A stretch of DNA of 64,000 bases from positions 284,571 through 348,570 of the forward strand of contig NZNS01000009.1 of assembly GCA_002694985.1 (NCBI GenBank). Reading direction: 5' to 3'. Shown here one piece after another: positions 18,294-26,488 of the stretch. Position 1 is the stretch's first letter. Every line of letters starts with the position of its first letter. The stretch comes from Parvibaculum sp. (GTDB lineage: Bacteria > Pseudomonadota > Alphaproteobacteria > Parvibaculales > Parvibaculaceae). The translations under genes were made by a program, and so were the position numbers. Below the pieces are notes generated by a model. That model had not been told where the DNA came from. It made no database searches and worked only from the letters and a program-made list of their open reading frames with translations.

Positions 18294-18626
18294 TTAGCGC
18301 ACGCTGTCGGGTTCGGGCAACGGCGCGATCACGCCCTCACCCAGCACCAGAACCGTGCGCGGGCGCGGCATCTGCGCGTAGGCCACGGTCGCCGCCTTGA
18401 GCATCGGCGCGGGCAACGGCAACATCACCAGCAGCACATTGGCTTGGCGCGGCCCATCGGCTTCGGTCAGACCCGCGCGGGAAAGATCCAGTCCCGCCGC
18501 CAACGCCACATCCACCCCCGGCACCACCAGCGCCCGAAGGTCGCGCGCCATCGCCCCGGCGATCAGGCGGCGCAGCGGCGCAAACGCCCCGGCGCGCGCG
18601 GATTGATGGGCGCCCAGCATCGTCAT
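18294..18626 (-). CDS. Cysteine-less NuoB-like protein
   Basis: 110 residues; start ATG overlaps the stop of the nuoA-like gene (ATGA). The segment PRQANVLLVMLPLPAPMLKA, then VAYAQMPRPRTVLVLGEG matches the NuoB core around the (Y)DQMPEPK-VIAMG region. The family's cysteines (the CC pair, the C after the glycine, and the PGCPP cysteine) are absent, and the protein ends where NuoB would go on for 50-60 residues. It therefore cannot bind cluster N2. Together with NuoA it looks like an orphan membrane-arm pair. Inference: a structural or regulatory relative, or a decaying gene. Remote homology made by eye. Confidence 0.55.
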   Translation of the reverse strand: MTMLGAHQSARAGAFAPLRRLIAGAMARDLRALVVPGVDVALAAGLDLSRAGLTEADGPRQANVLLVMLPLPAPMLKAATVAYAQMPRPRTVLVLGEGVIAPLPEPDSVR

Positions 18627-18985
18627 TGCCGCCTGAACGCGCCCTGGCTCCAGCCATAGAGCAGACCGAGAAACAGGATCGCCAGAAACACGCCCATGTC
18701 GAGAAGCGCCACCAGCCCTTCCTCGCGGTAGACGACAGCCCACGGGTACATGAAGGCCATCTCCATATCGAAGGCCAGAAACAACAGAGCATAGCCATAG
18801 TAGCGCGCGTGATAGCGCACCCAGACCGGATCGCGCGCCAGGCTGCCGGCGGTGGCGGGCACGTCCTTGACCGGTTCGACGCGGGTGCGCCCGATGGCGC
18901 GGGCCAGCGCGTAGAGGCTCAGCACCAGCGCCACAGTGCCCAGCGTCAGGCCGAGCAGGAGGGCATATTGTGTCAGCGCGTTCAT
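18623..18985 (-). CDS. NuoA-like NADH:quinone oxidoreductase chain 3
   Basis: 120 residues, GAGGGA upstream of ATG 18985. Three membrane segments: about 7-27 (YALLLGLTLGTVALVLSLYA), 58-78 (YYGYALLFLAFDMEMAFMYP) and 88-108 (LLDMGVFLAILFLGLLYGWS). RYYGYALLFLAFDMEMAF..PWA is the conserved signature of complex I subunit A / ND3, including the acidic residues in the second helix. No other nuo genes are nearby except the cysteine-less NuoB-like protein that overlaps it. It lies 41 bases after the rhodanese gene, so it is probably in the copper-type operon. Why a lone ND3-like protein sits here is unclear. Confidence 0.75.
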   Translation of the reverse strand: MNALTQYALLLGLTLGTVALVLSLYALARAIGRTRVEPVKDVPATAGSLARDPVWVRYHARYYGYALLFLAFDMEMAFMYPWAVVYREEGLVALLDMGVFLAILFLGLLYGWSQGAFRRQ

Positions 18986-19026
18986 TGGTCCCTCGCTTCC
19001 GGGTGAATGGATCCGGTCGGACCCGT

Positions 19027-19602
19027 TCAGATATGGAAGACGTCCGCCTCGCCCGGCGTCCAGACGCTCAACCCCTGCAACAGCCAACCCTGCAGGCCGT
19101 TGCGATAATAATAGATGTGTCCCGGCGGAAAGCCGGCGGCGGTCAGCTTGTGAATCAGCGTGGGCGACTGGCCGCACCAGACCCCGTTGCAGAACATCGC
19201 CACCGGGCGCGCGCCGCTGCAATCCCAGCCGTCGCCGGTGCGCCGACATCCCAGCGCCTCGAGCGCCGTCTCGGGGTCGGTAAACGGCAGGTTGATCGCG
19301 CCGGGGATGGTGTATCTGGCGAATTGCTCGGGCTTGCGGCTGTCGACGATCAGGATATAGGGGTCCTGCAGCGCCTCGATCAGTTCAAGCTCGCCCAGCG
19401 GCACCACGCCCGGCACCGGCACCAGCGGTTGCAAGACCGCCGGAGGTGCGGGGCGCGAGGTGTGCGCCCACTCGGGCGACAGCCGATGCTTTGGGTCAGC
19501 GATCCGCCGGATATCAAGCGGTCCATCGGGTCCCGGCACCGCGCATCGGGTCACGCCCACGGTGATGCAGACCTGGGGCGCGACGACGGCTTCCTCAGGC
19601 AT
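19027..19602 (-). CDS. Rhodanese-like sulfurtransferase domain protein
   Basis: 191 residues. The rhodanese domain occupies roughly 75-185: YILIVDSRKPEQFARYTIPG (the D-x-R strand and CH2A-type helix), then VAMFCNGVWCGQSPTLIHKL, where the CNGVWC loop supplies the active-site cysteine, then YYYRNGLQGWLLQGL. The N-terminal 70 residues are Pro-rich without a clear signal peptide. The start overlaps the DUF302 stop by 8 bases, so it is coupled to it. Family role: transfer of sulfane sulfur to thiophilic acceptors. With DUF302 and a multicopper oxidase nearby, a role in thiol or copper stress is plausible but inferred. Confidence 0.85.
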   Translation of the reverse strand: MPEEAVVAPQVCITVGVTRCAVPGPDGPLDIRRIADPKHRLSPEWAHTSRPAPPAVLQPLVPVPGVVPLGELELIEALQDPYILIVDSRKPEQFARYTIPGAINLPFTDPETALEALGCRRTGDGWDCSGARPVAMFCNGVWCGQSPTLIHKLTAAGFPPGHIYYYRNGLQGWLLQGLSVWTPGEADVFHI

Positions 19603-19981
19603 CCTTCACCACGCCCGCCAGCATGTCGCGCACCTGGCCGGCCACGCGGGTCAGCTGTGGGTTCTCGATCGCCTGCATCGAGGCCACCGGGTCGATCGCC
19701 GAAACCTCGACCCCGCCGTCGACCTCGCGCAGGATCACGTTGCAGGGCAGCATCGCACCCACGCGCGGTTCGATCCCCAGGGCCTGGTGCGCCATCTTCG
19801 GGTTGCAGGCACCGAGGATCTTGTAGCCGGCCATGTCCTCGTCCAGCTTCTTCTTCATCGTTGCCTTGACGTCGATTTCGGTCAGCACGCCGAAACCGGC
19901 CTCGGTCAGGGCGGCGCGCACGCGCTCTTCGGCCGCGTCCATGGTCGCGCCGTCTAGCTTGCGGTTTATCGTGTAGCTCAT
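19595..19981 (-). CDS. DUF302 domain protein
   Basis: 128 residues from ATG 19981 with GGAG ten bases upstream. The DUF302 pattern is clear: AAEERVRAALTEAGFGVLTE, DVKATMKKKLDEDMAGYKIL, GACNPKMAHQALGIEP, and MLPCNVILREVDGGVEVSAI. The family forms small alpha/beta dimers and often accompanies copper or sulfur genes; its function is not settled. It follows the 34-residue membrane peptide by 37 bases and overlaps the rhodanese gene downstream. No signal peptide, so probably cytoplasmic. Probably driven by the MerR-type promoter at 20181-20211. Confidence 0.88.
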   Translation of the reverse strand: MSYTINRKLDGATMDAAEERVRAALTEAGFGVLTEIDVKATMKKKLDEDMAGYKILGACNPKMAHQALGIEPRVGAMLPCNVILREVDGGVEVSAIDPVASMQAIENPQLTRVAGQVRDMLAGVVKDA

Positions 19982-20018
19982 CTTCTTTCTCCTTCGCCTT
20001 GCGTCACTTGATCCCGCG

Positions 20019-20123
20019 TCACTTGCGCAGATATTTGACCAGTCCGGCAATCGCCAGCACCACGAGCACCAGTATCAGCAACATCCAGATGCCGCCGAAA
20101 CCCATTCCAAATCCCATTCCCAT
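20019..20123 (-). CDS. 34-residue single-span membrane peptide
   Basis: The peptide has a glycine/methionine-rich start (MGMGFGMGFGG), one hydrophobic span (IWMLLILVLVVLAIAGLVKY) and a basic tail LRK. AGGAG lies seven bases before the ATG. It is the first gene after the MerR-type promoter and precedes DUF302. The Met-rich N-terminus suggests copper contact, but that is a guess. Small peptides of this shape are common beside copper genes. Confidence 0.7.
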   Translation of the reverse strand: MGMGFGMGFGGIWMLLILVLVVLAIAGLVKYLRK

Positions 20124-20180
20124 CCTTGTTACTCCTTTTCCTGCGGCGGATTCCTGTCAACCGCGGCTTCGATATTTTCG

Positions 20181-20211
20181 AACATAGGGGTTCCAGTAAC
20201 TGGAGGATCAA
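20181..20211 (-). promoter_or_regulatory. MerR/CueR-type promoter with 19-bp spacer and operator dyad
   Basis: Reading leftward: -35 TTGATC (complement of 20206-20211), a 19-base spacer, -10 TATGTT (complement of 20181-20186). The spacer contains the perfect 13-base dyad TCCAGTTACTGGA (complement of 20192-20204). An over-long spacer with a central dyad is the hallmark of promoters untwisted by MerR-family activators; the dyad resembles CueR/HmrR copper operators. It reads into the membrane peptide, DUF302, rhodanese and NuoA-like genes. No MerR gene is in the window. Confidence 0.72.
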
Positions 20212-20251
20212 AGGGCCCCGGAGAATTTATTCTGCATTTGCCCCTCGCAGG

Positions 20252-21760
20252 TCAGGTCACGGTGAATTGCGCCATCATGCCGGCATCCTCATGTTCAAGG
20301 ATGTGACAATGCAGCATGAACGGATCTGCCGCATCCGCCTTTTTGTTGACCTGGACCAGGATTTCGACGCCGCTTGCGTCGACGACCACCACATCCTTGT
20401 GTCCCTCTGTCGCGGGGTCGACGGGCTGGCCCCCGCGCGACACCACTTGGAACGAACACCCATGCACGTGGAACGGATGCACCATCATGGGCGCGCTCAC
20501 CCGCCACAACTCAGTCTCGCCGAGGGTCAGGGCCGCGTCGATGCGGCCCATGTCGTAGGCGTTGCCGTTGATGCCCATGATACTGCCGGTGGCGCCGAAT
20601 AGCCTTCTGGCCATCGACCCAATCATGGACCCCGCGTGCATATCGAGCCGGAATTCGCGGGTGCGCACTGGGGCGCCGAGATCGAATGGCGGTGCGGGGA
20701 GCGCGGCGGGCAGTGCGGAGGGAGCATTGCCCTGGGCTGATCCCGGCGAAAAGGTCAGGATATCCAGCGTTCCGCCGGAACCGGCCCCACCGCCCATCAT
20801 GCCGCCCCCCATCATGCCACCCTGCGCGAGGTCGCTGCTGATCAGGCGGACAGGCGCGCTGTCCGCGCTGAAATCGACGACGATCTCGGCGCGCTCGGCC
20901 GGGGCCAGGGCGATGCGATTGCGCGCGACCGGCGCGGGCAGCAACCCGCCGTCGCTTGCGACCTGATGGAACTGCCGCCCGTCGGCAAAGGTAAAATCAT
21001 AAAACCGCGCGTTCGAGCCATTGAGCAGGCGGAGCCGCACCAGTCCGCGCGGCACATCCGCGACCGGTCGGACCGCACCGTTGACGCAGATCGTGTCGCC
21101 CAGAAAACCGCCCATCAGGGACATCATGCCGGAAATGTCATAGACCAGCCGCCCGGAGCTGTCGAAGCTGCGGTCCTGCACCACCAGCGGGATATCGTTC
21201 ACACCATAGTCCGAAGGCAGGCCGTCGGGCGCGGCGGGATCGTCGACCAACAACAGGCCCGCGAGCCCGTGGTAGACCTGCGGCCCGGTCTTGCCGTGGA
21301 CATGGCTGTGATACCACAGCGTCGCCGCCGGGTGATGCACATCGAACCGCGCCGACCACGTCTGGCCGGGGGCGAAGGCCGTCTGCGGGCCGCCATCCAT
21401 GTTGCCCGGGACATGGGCCCCGTGCCAATGCGCCGTGACCACGTCGTCGGTCCTGTTGACAACGTCGATCTGCGCGGTGCGCCCGCGCCGCACTCGCAGC
21501 GTCGGCCCGAGGTAATCGGCCTCATACCCTAGCGTCGGCGTCTGCGTGCCGGGCACGAAGGCGTGGCTGCCTTTTCGCGCGGTCAGCGTGACCGGCTGCG
21601 CGCCGTCGGCCTCTAGGATCGGCGGGATCGGCAACGCCGCGCCGCCTTCCGCCGCGAAGGCGCGCCCGGTCAGCACGAACGGAGCCGCCAGCAGCGCCGC
21701 GCCGCCCAGCAAGACCTGTCGCCTGTCAAGATTGTGCAGTGGTGGGTTCAATATGCTCAC
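20252..21760 (-). CDS. Multicopper oxidase (CueO-type), Tat-exported
   Basis: About 502 residues from GTG 21760; an in-frame ATG at 21835 has no spaced ribosome site and would bury the signal peptide. Tat signal: NLDRRQVLLGGAALLAAPFV, ending GRAFA. All four copper-site motifs are present: TAHWHGAHVPGNMDGG, LWYHSHVHGKTGPQ, MVHPFHVHGCSFQ, and LHCHILEHEDAGMM, so type 1, 2 and 3 coppers should bind. The stretch GGMMGGGMMGGG is a short Met-rich insert as in CueO. Expected role: periplasmic Cu(I) oxidation and copper tolerance. The IS870-like element ends about 127 bases upstream and may have displaced or replaced its promoter. Confidence 0.9.
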   Translation of the reverse strand: MSILNPPLHNLDRRQVLLGGAALLAAPFVLTGRAFAAEGGAALPIPPILEADGAQPVTLTARKGSHAFVPGTQTPTLGYEADYLGPTLRVRRGRTAQIDVVNRTDDVVTAHWHGAHVPGNMDGGPQTAFAPGQTWSARFDVHHPAATLWYHSHVHGKTGPQVYHGLAGLLLVDDPAAPDGLPSDYGVNDIPLVVQDRSFDSSGRLVYDISGMMSLMGGFLGDTICVNGAVRPVADVPRGLVRLRLLNGSNARFYDFTFADGRQFHQVASDGGLLPAPVARNRIALAPAERAEIVVDFSADSAPVRLISSDLAQGGMMGGGMMGGGAGSGGTLDILTFSPGSAQGNAPSALPAALPAPPFDLGAPVRTREFRLDMHAGSMIGSMARRLFGATGSIMGINGNAYDMGRIDAALTLGETELWRVSAPMMVHPFHVHGCSFQVVSRGGQPVDPATEGHKDVVVVDASGVEILVQVNKKADAADPFMLHCHILEHEDAGMMAQFTVT

Positions 21761-21883
21761 GATCGAGACCCTTGTCTTGTGTTTGCAGGGTGGTTTGGCA
21801 TCTCTTGTCGGACATATATTCGCATCAGCCTGCATTCCCCAAGTGGCGTGTCGTTTGAGGTGAAGATCGCCTGTATCCGAGCG

Positions 21884-22647
21884 CTAGAGCGCGGACTCAA
21901 TAGCTCTCAACCATATCCTTATTGAGGCGAGGGCAACTGCGGCAAGGAAGTTGGTTGCGTGCTTGTCGAATCGGGTTGCGATACGGCGGAACTGCTTGAG
22001 CTTGCAGAAGAACCGTTCGACGAGATTGCGCCGACGATAGAGGTCGGCCGGGACGGTCCGTTGCCGGCGCACGCGGCTTTGGGTCGGGATGTGCGCCGCC
22101 CCGCCGCGCGCGGCGACCCGTTCGACCAAAGCCATGCTGTCATACCCGCGATCCGCGACGACCGTGCTCGGCGGCAGCGCATCCAGCAGGAGCGGAGCCG
22201 TTGTCTTGTCCGACGCCTGTCCCTGCGTGAGGTGCAGTCGGACCGGCAGCCCGTCCTGATCGACGACGGCGTGGATCTTGGTGCTCAGTCCGCCACGAGA
22301 ACGGCCAATGGCGTGATCCTCGCCCCCTTTTTTCCGCCCGCAGCGTGCTGGTGGGCGCGGACGATGGAACTGTCGATCAACTGCAGCGACTGTGGCGAAC
22401 GTCCAGCCAGTTCCTCGAACACTTTCAGCCAGATACCGCGCTTCGCCCAGCGGTTGAAGCGGTTGTAGACCGTGGTGTAAGGGCCGTAGCGCTCGGGAAG
22501 GTCACGCCACGGCGCGCCGGTGCGCAGCACGTAGAAAATCCCGTTCACCACACGTCGGTCATCAACCCGTCGCTTGCCCTTGCCGGGCCGCGGCAACAAC
22601 GGCTCGATCAACCCCCACTCTTCATCGCTCAGGTCGTAGCGCGCCAT
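21884..22647 (-). CDS. IS5-family (IS427 group) transposase, -1 frameshifted
   Basis: OrfA (22285-22647, 120 residues) begins ARYDLSDEEWGLIEPLLPRP, then RVVNGIFYVLRTGAPWRDLP and has the first catalytic aspartate in LIDSSIVRAHQHAAGG. OrfB continues in the -1 frame (GLSTKIHAVVD, then STVVADRGYDSMAL with the second aspartate, and RNLVERFFCKLKQFRRIATR with the glutamate). The heptamer A-AAA-AAG (complement of 22327-22333) sits just before the frame change, so a fused DDE transposase of about 250 residues is expected by programmed slippage. The stop TAG at 21884-21886 lies outside the element proper. Confidence 0.85.
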
Positions 22648-22721
22648 CGCATCCTCCTGCCAGTCAGCAGAAGTGAAGCATCTCCCTGCGAAAACGGGAA
22701 TCCGAAATTGAGTACGGTTCC
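21887..22721 (-). mobile_element. IS870-like insertion sequence (IS5 family, IS427 group)
   Basis: 835 bp. Imperfect end repeats GAGCGCGGACTCAAT (21887-21901) and GGAACCGTACTCAAT (complement of 22707-22721) agree at 10 of 15 positions. Both ends abut a CTAG site: TA at 21885-21886 and at 22722-22723 would be the target duplication. The transposase stop TAG is made from the flanking CTAG, a trait described for IS870. Boundaries are by eye. Confidence 0.7.
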
Positions 22722-22886
22722 TAGACAAGGATTTTCTGCCGCAAGCGGCACCTGCGGTCGCGCAGACTGCTGGATCTGGACGGATCAGACCGCGAAGCCG
22801 CTGTTTCCTTGCCCAGGGGCGGCGTTTTTCAGCGCAGCGGACAGATCTGTCCAGCCGCTTTCGTTCAGTTTGAGCGTGGATCGCGA

Positions 22887-24242
22887 TCATGCGCATAGCG
22901 GTGGCGCTCGCAATCGGCGGATAGCGGCGAGGATGGCGCGTACCATTGTGCCGGTGACAGCGACCTCGGCCAGCTGGAAGGTGATGGTGCGGGCGTGACG
23001 GACCACACGTGCCCCGATCTTGATCAGCTTCAGTTGCAGGCTGGTCAACGACCAGTCGGCCATGGCCTCGGGCAGCTCGATGCAGCGCAAGAAGGTGGCC
23101 AGGTTGTACGCCAGGGCGTGCAGTTGCAGCCGCACCTCATTGTCGCGGAACTTCCGGCACGACAGCCGCGTCCAGCGAAAGGCGTATTTGCCCTCTTTGA
23201 TGTGCTGCTCGGCGGTGCCGCGCTGGTTGTAGAACCGCACCACCCAGTCCGGCTCCATCGGCAGGTTGGTGACGATGAAGCCGACACGCGGGAACAGTTC
23301 GCCCGGATGCCATTCGATCTTGGCGATCACCCGGCGTTCCTTGTCCCAGGACGCCGCCTGATACTCGAATTCCTCGAAGAACCGCTTGACCTTGGTCAGT
23401 GACGGCCGCCCGACAGGGCGCGTTAGCCGATGCGCGATCTTGTCCTTGAGGACCGCGTTTGCGGGCAGCCGGATGGCGTAGAAGAACCGCGCTTCTTCCA
23501 ATCGCTCATAGATCGCCGGGATCGCGTAGGCAGCATCGGCCCGGAAGAACCTGCCACCAAGGTCGCGCTCCGCGTAGCGCGCAATGACGGGGTCGAGAAC
23601 ATCACGCCAGCCATCGGCGCTGTGGACGTTGCCATGGCGCAGGGCGCAGCGTTCCAGCATCCCGAACTGGTTGAACAGAAAGTTGGGGTGATAGCAGCTA
23701 CAGTCGAAATGGCCACTCCAGGCGGACCCTTCCTGGTCGCCATGGGTCGGGCTGACCGAGCTGTCCATGTCCAGAACGATGTACTTCAGCCCGTTACGGT
23801 CATGGAACCGGTCGATCCATTGCCCGTTCAGGTCGGCCAGCGCGGCACGGTTCCCGGCCAGAGCCAGCGTCTCGGTCTCGAACCGTCCCATCTGCGATGC
23901 CGAGGCCGCTTGTGCATCGACCGCTCTGCCGCCGACAACTTGGCGCATGACCGGATCGCAGGCGAGACGGTTGGCGTCGTTGACATCCTCGTATCCGGCC
24001 AGCCGCCCAAAGACTGATTGCCGGAACAGGCCGTCGAGCCGATGGACCGTGTTCTTGCCAGAGCGAGTATCGCGCAGCGCCGCTGACGCCAAATCGGACA
24101 ACCCGAGCGCGTCATCAAGCTCGCGCATCACCAGAAGGCCGCCGTCGGAACTGAGCTGCGTGCCGCGAAATTCCAGCCGCACGCGAGGGTCGAAATCCAC
24201 CCGATCTGCCCGTTGCAAGCCCGCACCCTCTGGGTGATCCAT
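22887..24242 (-). CDS. IS1380-family transposase
   Basis: 451 residues, full length for the family. DDE candidates: YIVLDMDSSVSPTHGDQEGS, FFRADAAYAIPAIYERLEE, and GTAEQHIKEGKYAFRWTRLS. The preceding VRLEFRGTQLSSDGGLLVMR is the usual IS1380 N-terminus. The 165 bases between this gene and the IS870-like element (22722-22886) are noncoding and probably belong to this element. I could not find a convincing pair of terminal repeats; CCTAGACAAGG at 22720 and GGTCAGG near 24295 were considered. The IS870-like copy may have landed at its end. Confidence 0.85.
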   Translation of the reverse strand: MDHPEGAGLQRADRVDFDPRVRLEFRGTQLSSDGGLLVMRELDDALGLSDLASAALRDTRSGKNTVHRLDGLFRQSVFGRLAGYEDVNDANRLACDPVMRQVVGGRAVDAQAASASQMGRFETETLALAGNRAALADLNGQWIDRFHDRNGLKYIVLDMDSSVSPTHGDQEGSAWSGHFDCSCYHPNFLFNQFGMLERCALRHGNVHSADGWRDVLDPVIARYAERDLGGRFFRADAAYAIPAIYERLEEARFFYAIRLPANAVLKDKIAHRLTRPVGRPSLTKVKRFFEEFEYQAASWDKERRVIAKIEWHPGELFPRVGFIVTNLPMEPDWVVRFYNQRGTAEQHIKEGKYAFRWTRLSCRKFRDNEVRLQLHALAYNLATFLRCIELPEAMADWSLTSLQLKLIKIGARVVRHARTITFQLAEVAVTGTMVRAILAAIRRLRAPPLCA

Positions 24243-24467
24243 GAAACGCGCCCCTCGTAGCCTTCAACACCATGTTTTATATAGGAAATATAATGGTCAG
24301 GACAGCGAAATCAGCGCCTTACTTGGGAAATGTGGGATTAAGTAAAGTGTCCGCCAGCAACCCGCCTGCAGGAGAGCGGCAAGTGTGCCAACCAACGCGA
24401 TGACACCGTGTTGCGTGATAAGCGAACTGACGCTGAGGAATGTCAGACCCAGCCGGGGACGGCACTG

Positions 24468-25088
24468 ATGCCCCGCCCGAAAAAGGATGCGGCCCTCGAC
24501 ATTTCCCGGAAAGCAGTCGAGGAGACCATCCGGCTTCTCGGTGAGCGGGAGGATTTCGACGTACCACTGGCGGCTGTCGCCGAGGCGGTCGGCTGTACCG
24601 CGCCCGCTCTCTACGGGCATTTCCGCAACAAGGACGCGTTGCTGCGTGCAGTCCACGATGCAGGTTTCAGGCGGCTCTACGAAGAGAAGCTCGCGCTTTC
24701 AAAACGGCTGCGCTCCGATCCCATGGCGTATCTGCGTGAAGGCACCCGTGCCTATGTACAGTTCGCCTTCGACAATCCGACCCTCTATCGCCTGATGTTT
24801 TCCCCTCCGTCGAGCGTCGCTGCCGAACATGGACCACTGTCGACCGATGCGGGACGGTCGGTCTTGGAGCTGGCAGCGAAGGCGATCCGAGCGTGCCAGG
24901 GACAAGGCTTTCTGCGAGGAATGGACCCAAGCCGGTATGCTTTCACATATTGGGCGGCCGTTCACGGTGCCGTTTCGCTCGCGCTGCAAAACCGCGCTCC
25001 GGATGAAAATATCCGGCAGGACGCTGCGCTCGTGGTGGTCGATACTCTCCTGGAGATCATCGCGGCCACTGCTCCTGATCGCAGGTAG
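24468..25088 (+). CDS. TetR-family transcriptional regulator
   Basis: 206 residues from ATG 24468. The N-terminal HTH is at about 10-60 (AVEETIRLLGEREDFDVPLA, then VAEAVGCTAPALYGHFRNKD, then LLRAVHDAGFRRLY). The C-terminal part (FDNPTLYRLMFSP, YAFTYWAAVHGAVSLAL) matches the TetR_C WHG-type ligand domain. It is the only rightward gene between the cargo and the transfer operon. Its upstream 225 bases (24243-24467) contain the edge of the IS1380-type element, so its original divergent target is probably missing. Ligand unknown. Confidence 0.88.
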   Translation: MPRPKKDAALDISRKAVEETIRLLGEREDFDVPLAAVAEAVGCTAPALYGHFRNKDALLRAVHDAGFRRLYEEKLALSKRLRSDPMAYLREGTRAYVQFAFDNPTLYRLMFSPPSSVAAEHGPLSTDAGRSVLELAAKAIRACQGQGFLRGMDPSRYAFTYWAAVHGAVSLALQNRAPDENIRQDAALVVVDTLLEIIAATAPDRR

Positions 25089-25094
25089 TCCCTG

Positions 25095-25328
25095 TCATAG
25101 TCGGCCGCCTGACCTGCTCCGCTTCTCCTTCGCGAAACCCCGGTCTGTGGCGATGAACCGCTCGAGCATCGGCACGATCAACTTGACCGGGTCCGTAGCG
25201 GGCTGACCGGACTCGCGCGCCAGGACCTCGGCATAGGCGACGAGATCGCGATGGAGCGGTCCGGGCAGCTCCACTGTCACCTTGACCGGTCTGTCCTCGA
25301 CGATGGGTCCGAGTTTCAGCTTCGCCAT
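25095..25328 (-). CDS. DUF2274 protein, last gene of the trb operon
   Basis: 77 residues. LKLGPIVEDRPVKVTVELPG, then LHRDLVAYAEVLARESGQP and VKLIVPMLERFIATDRGFAK are the DUF2274 pattern, a short ribbon-helix-helix-like protein. It follows trbI by two bases, as in many alphaproteobacterial trb clusters. Function not established; location suggests a regulator or accessory of mating-pair formation. Confidence 0.88.
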   Translation of the reverse strand: MAKLKLGPIVEDRPVKVTVELPGPLHRDLVAYAEVLARESGQPATDPVKLIVPMLERFIATDRGFAKEKRSRSGGRL

Positions 25329-25330
25329 GG

Positions 25331-26488
25331 TCAACTCCTGTAAGGTTCGAGAACGAGGTCGCGAGTGACGATCACCCTGACCGGGAAGCCCGGCCGGACG
25401 GTGAGCGTCGGCGCAACCTGCAATTGGCGCTGGATGATCTGCTGGCCGGCCTGATTGATGGTGTCCTGTGCCCCATCGCGGATGGCGCGGATCAGGCGAT
25501 CCTCGTCGCTGCTGGCGAGCTCCGTCCCCACCGCAAGCAGGGTCGATAACCCCGCTGCCTTCATCAGATCCCACCAGTGGTAGTCGACGCCATCTTCAAG
25601 ACCGGCATAGCCGCTGGCGTCCGCTCCGGGCTGACGTTCCAGCACGATGGAGCGGCCATTGGGCAGGATCAGACGGTTCCAGACGAGCAGGACGCGTCGC
25701 TGGCCAAAGGTCACGCCGGCATCGTATTGCCCGATAATGCGGGTGCCTTGCGGTATGAGGAGCAGGCTCCCGGTCGGGCTGTCATAGACGTTCTCCGTGA
25801 CCTGGGCGGTGATCTGTCCGGGCAGATCGGAACGGATGCCGGTGATCATCGCGGCCGGGATCACCGCCCCCGCCTGAAGGATGTAGGGCGACGGCGGCGC
25901 CACGATGCGATCGAGCGCAACGGTCTGGCGGTCCACAGGGCCGTTAAGGAAAGCCGTGTGCCGATCCTGTCCGGCCGTCGCGCCGGTTTGCGAGCCAAGG
26001 CCGAGACCGGCCAGACCTGGACCTCCGGTAGTAGTTGCTGTGCCTGGAGCGGTCTGGAAGAAAACGCGGCTGAGGCGCGCCGCTTCTTCCTCCGCAAGCC
26101 GGCGCTGCTCCTCCGGGTCGACGGCCGGCGCCGTCACGGCAGGCGGTGCGACCGGCTGCCCCCGGTTTTGCGCATCGAGGATCGGGCCGCCGAGATCGCC
26201 CGGCAAAGGAGGTCCAAGGACCGGGCCGGTATAGTCCCTCGGCAGACCGGACAGGCCATCGGCCGTCGGCCGGTTCTCGGTTGAATAGAGCTCTTCGCCG
26301 CCCTGCCCCGCGTCCCGGGTCTGGAGCGCATAGATGAGCGCTCCGCCGATCCCGAGCAATGCAACGGCGCCGACACCAGCCAGCATCTTGCGGGAAAGCC
26401 GCGTCACGCGCGGCGGATCTGCGCGCAAGCGCATGGGTGCGGCCGTTGCCGCGCTCGTGGTTGTTGTGGTGGTTGCTTCCTCGGTCAT
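25331..26488 (-). CDS. trbI: TrbI/VirB10 conjugal transfer protein
   Basis: 385 residues. The N-terminus is a Thr-rich cytoplasmic tail followed by one membrane span (about 36-55, MLAGVGAVALLGIGGALIYA) and a Pro-rich periplasmic linker. The C-terminal VirB10 beta-barrel domain begins near 200 (YILQAGAVIPAAMITGIRSD, then GSLLLIPQGTRIIGQYDAGV, and VLLVWNRLILPNGRSIVLER). It spans both membranes in the type IV secretion channel and links energy to the outer core. The start overlaps the trbG stop. Confidence 0.95.
   Translation of the reverse strand: MTEEATTTTTTSAATAAPMRLRADPPRVTRLSRKMLAGVGAVALLGIGGALIYALQTRDAGQGGEELYSTENRPTADGLSGLPRDYTGPVLGPPLPGDLGGPILDAQNRGQPVAPPAVTAPAVDPEEQRRLAEEEAARLSRVFFQTAPGTATTTGGPGLAGLGLGSQTGATAGQDRHTAFLNGPVDRQTVALDRIVAPPSPYILQAGAVIPAAMITGIRSDLPGQITAQVTENVYDSPTGSLLLIPQGTRIIGQYDAGVTFGQRRVLLVWNRLILPNGRSIVLERQPGADASGYAGLEDGVDYHWWDLMKAAGLSTLLAVGTELASSDEDRLIRAIRDGAQDTINQAGQQIIQRQLQVAPTLTVRPGFPVRVIVTRDLVLEPYRS

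Noticed and set aside
22720..24310. Exact ends for the IS1380-type element
   Set aside because: CCTAGACAAGG and CCTGACCATT (complement) share too little to be called terminal repeats; only the transposase gene is reported.
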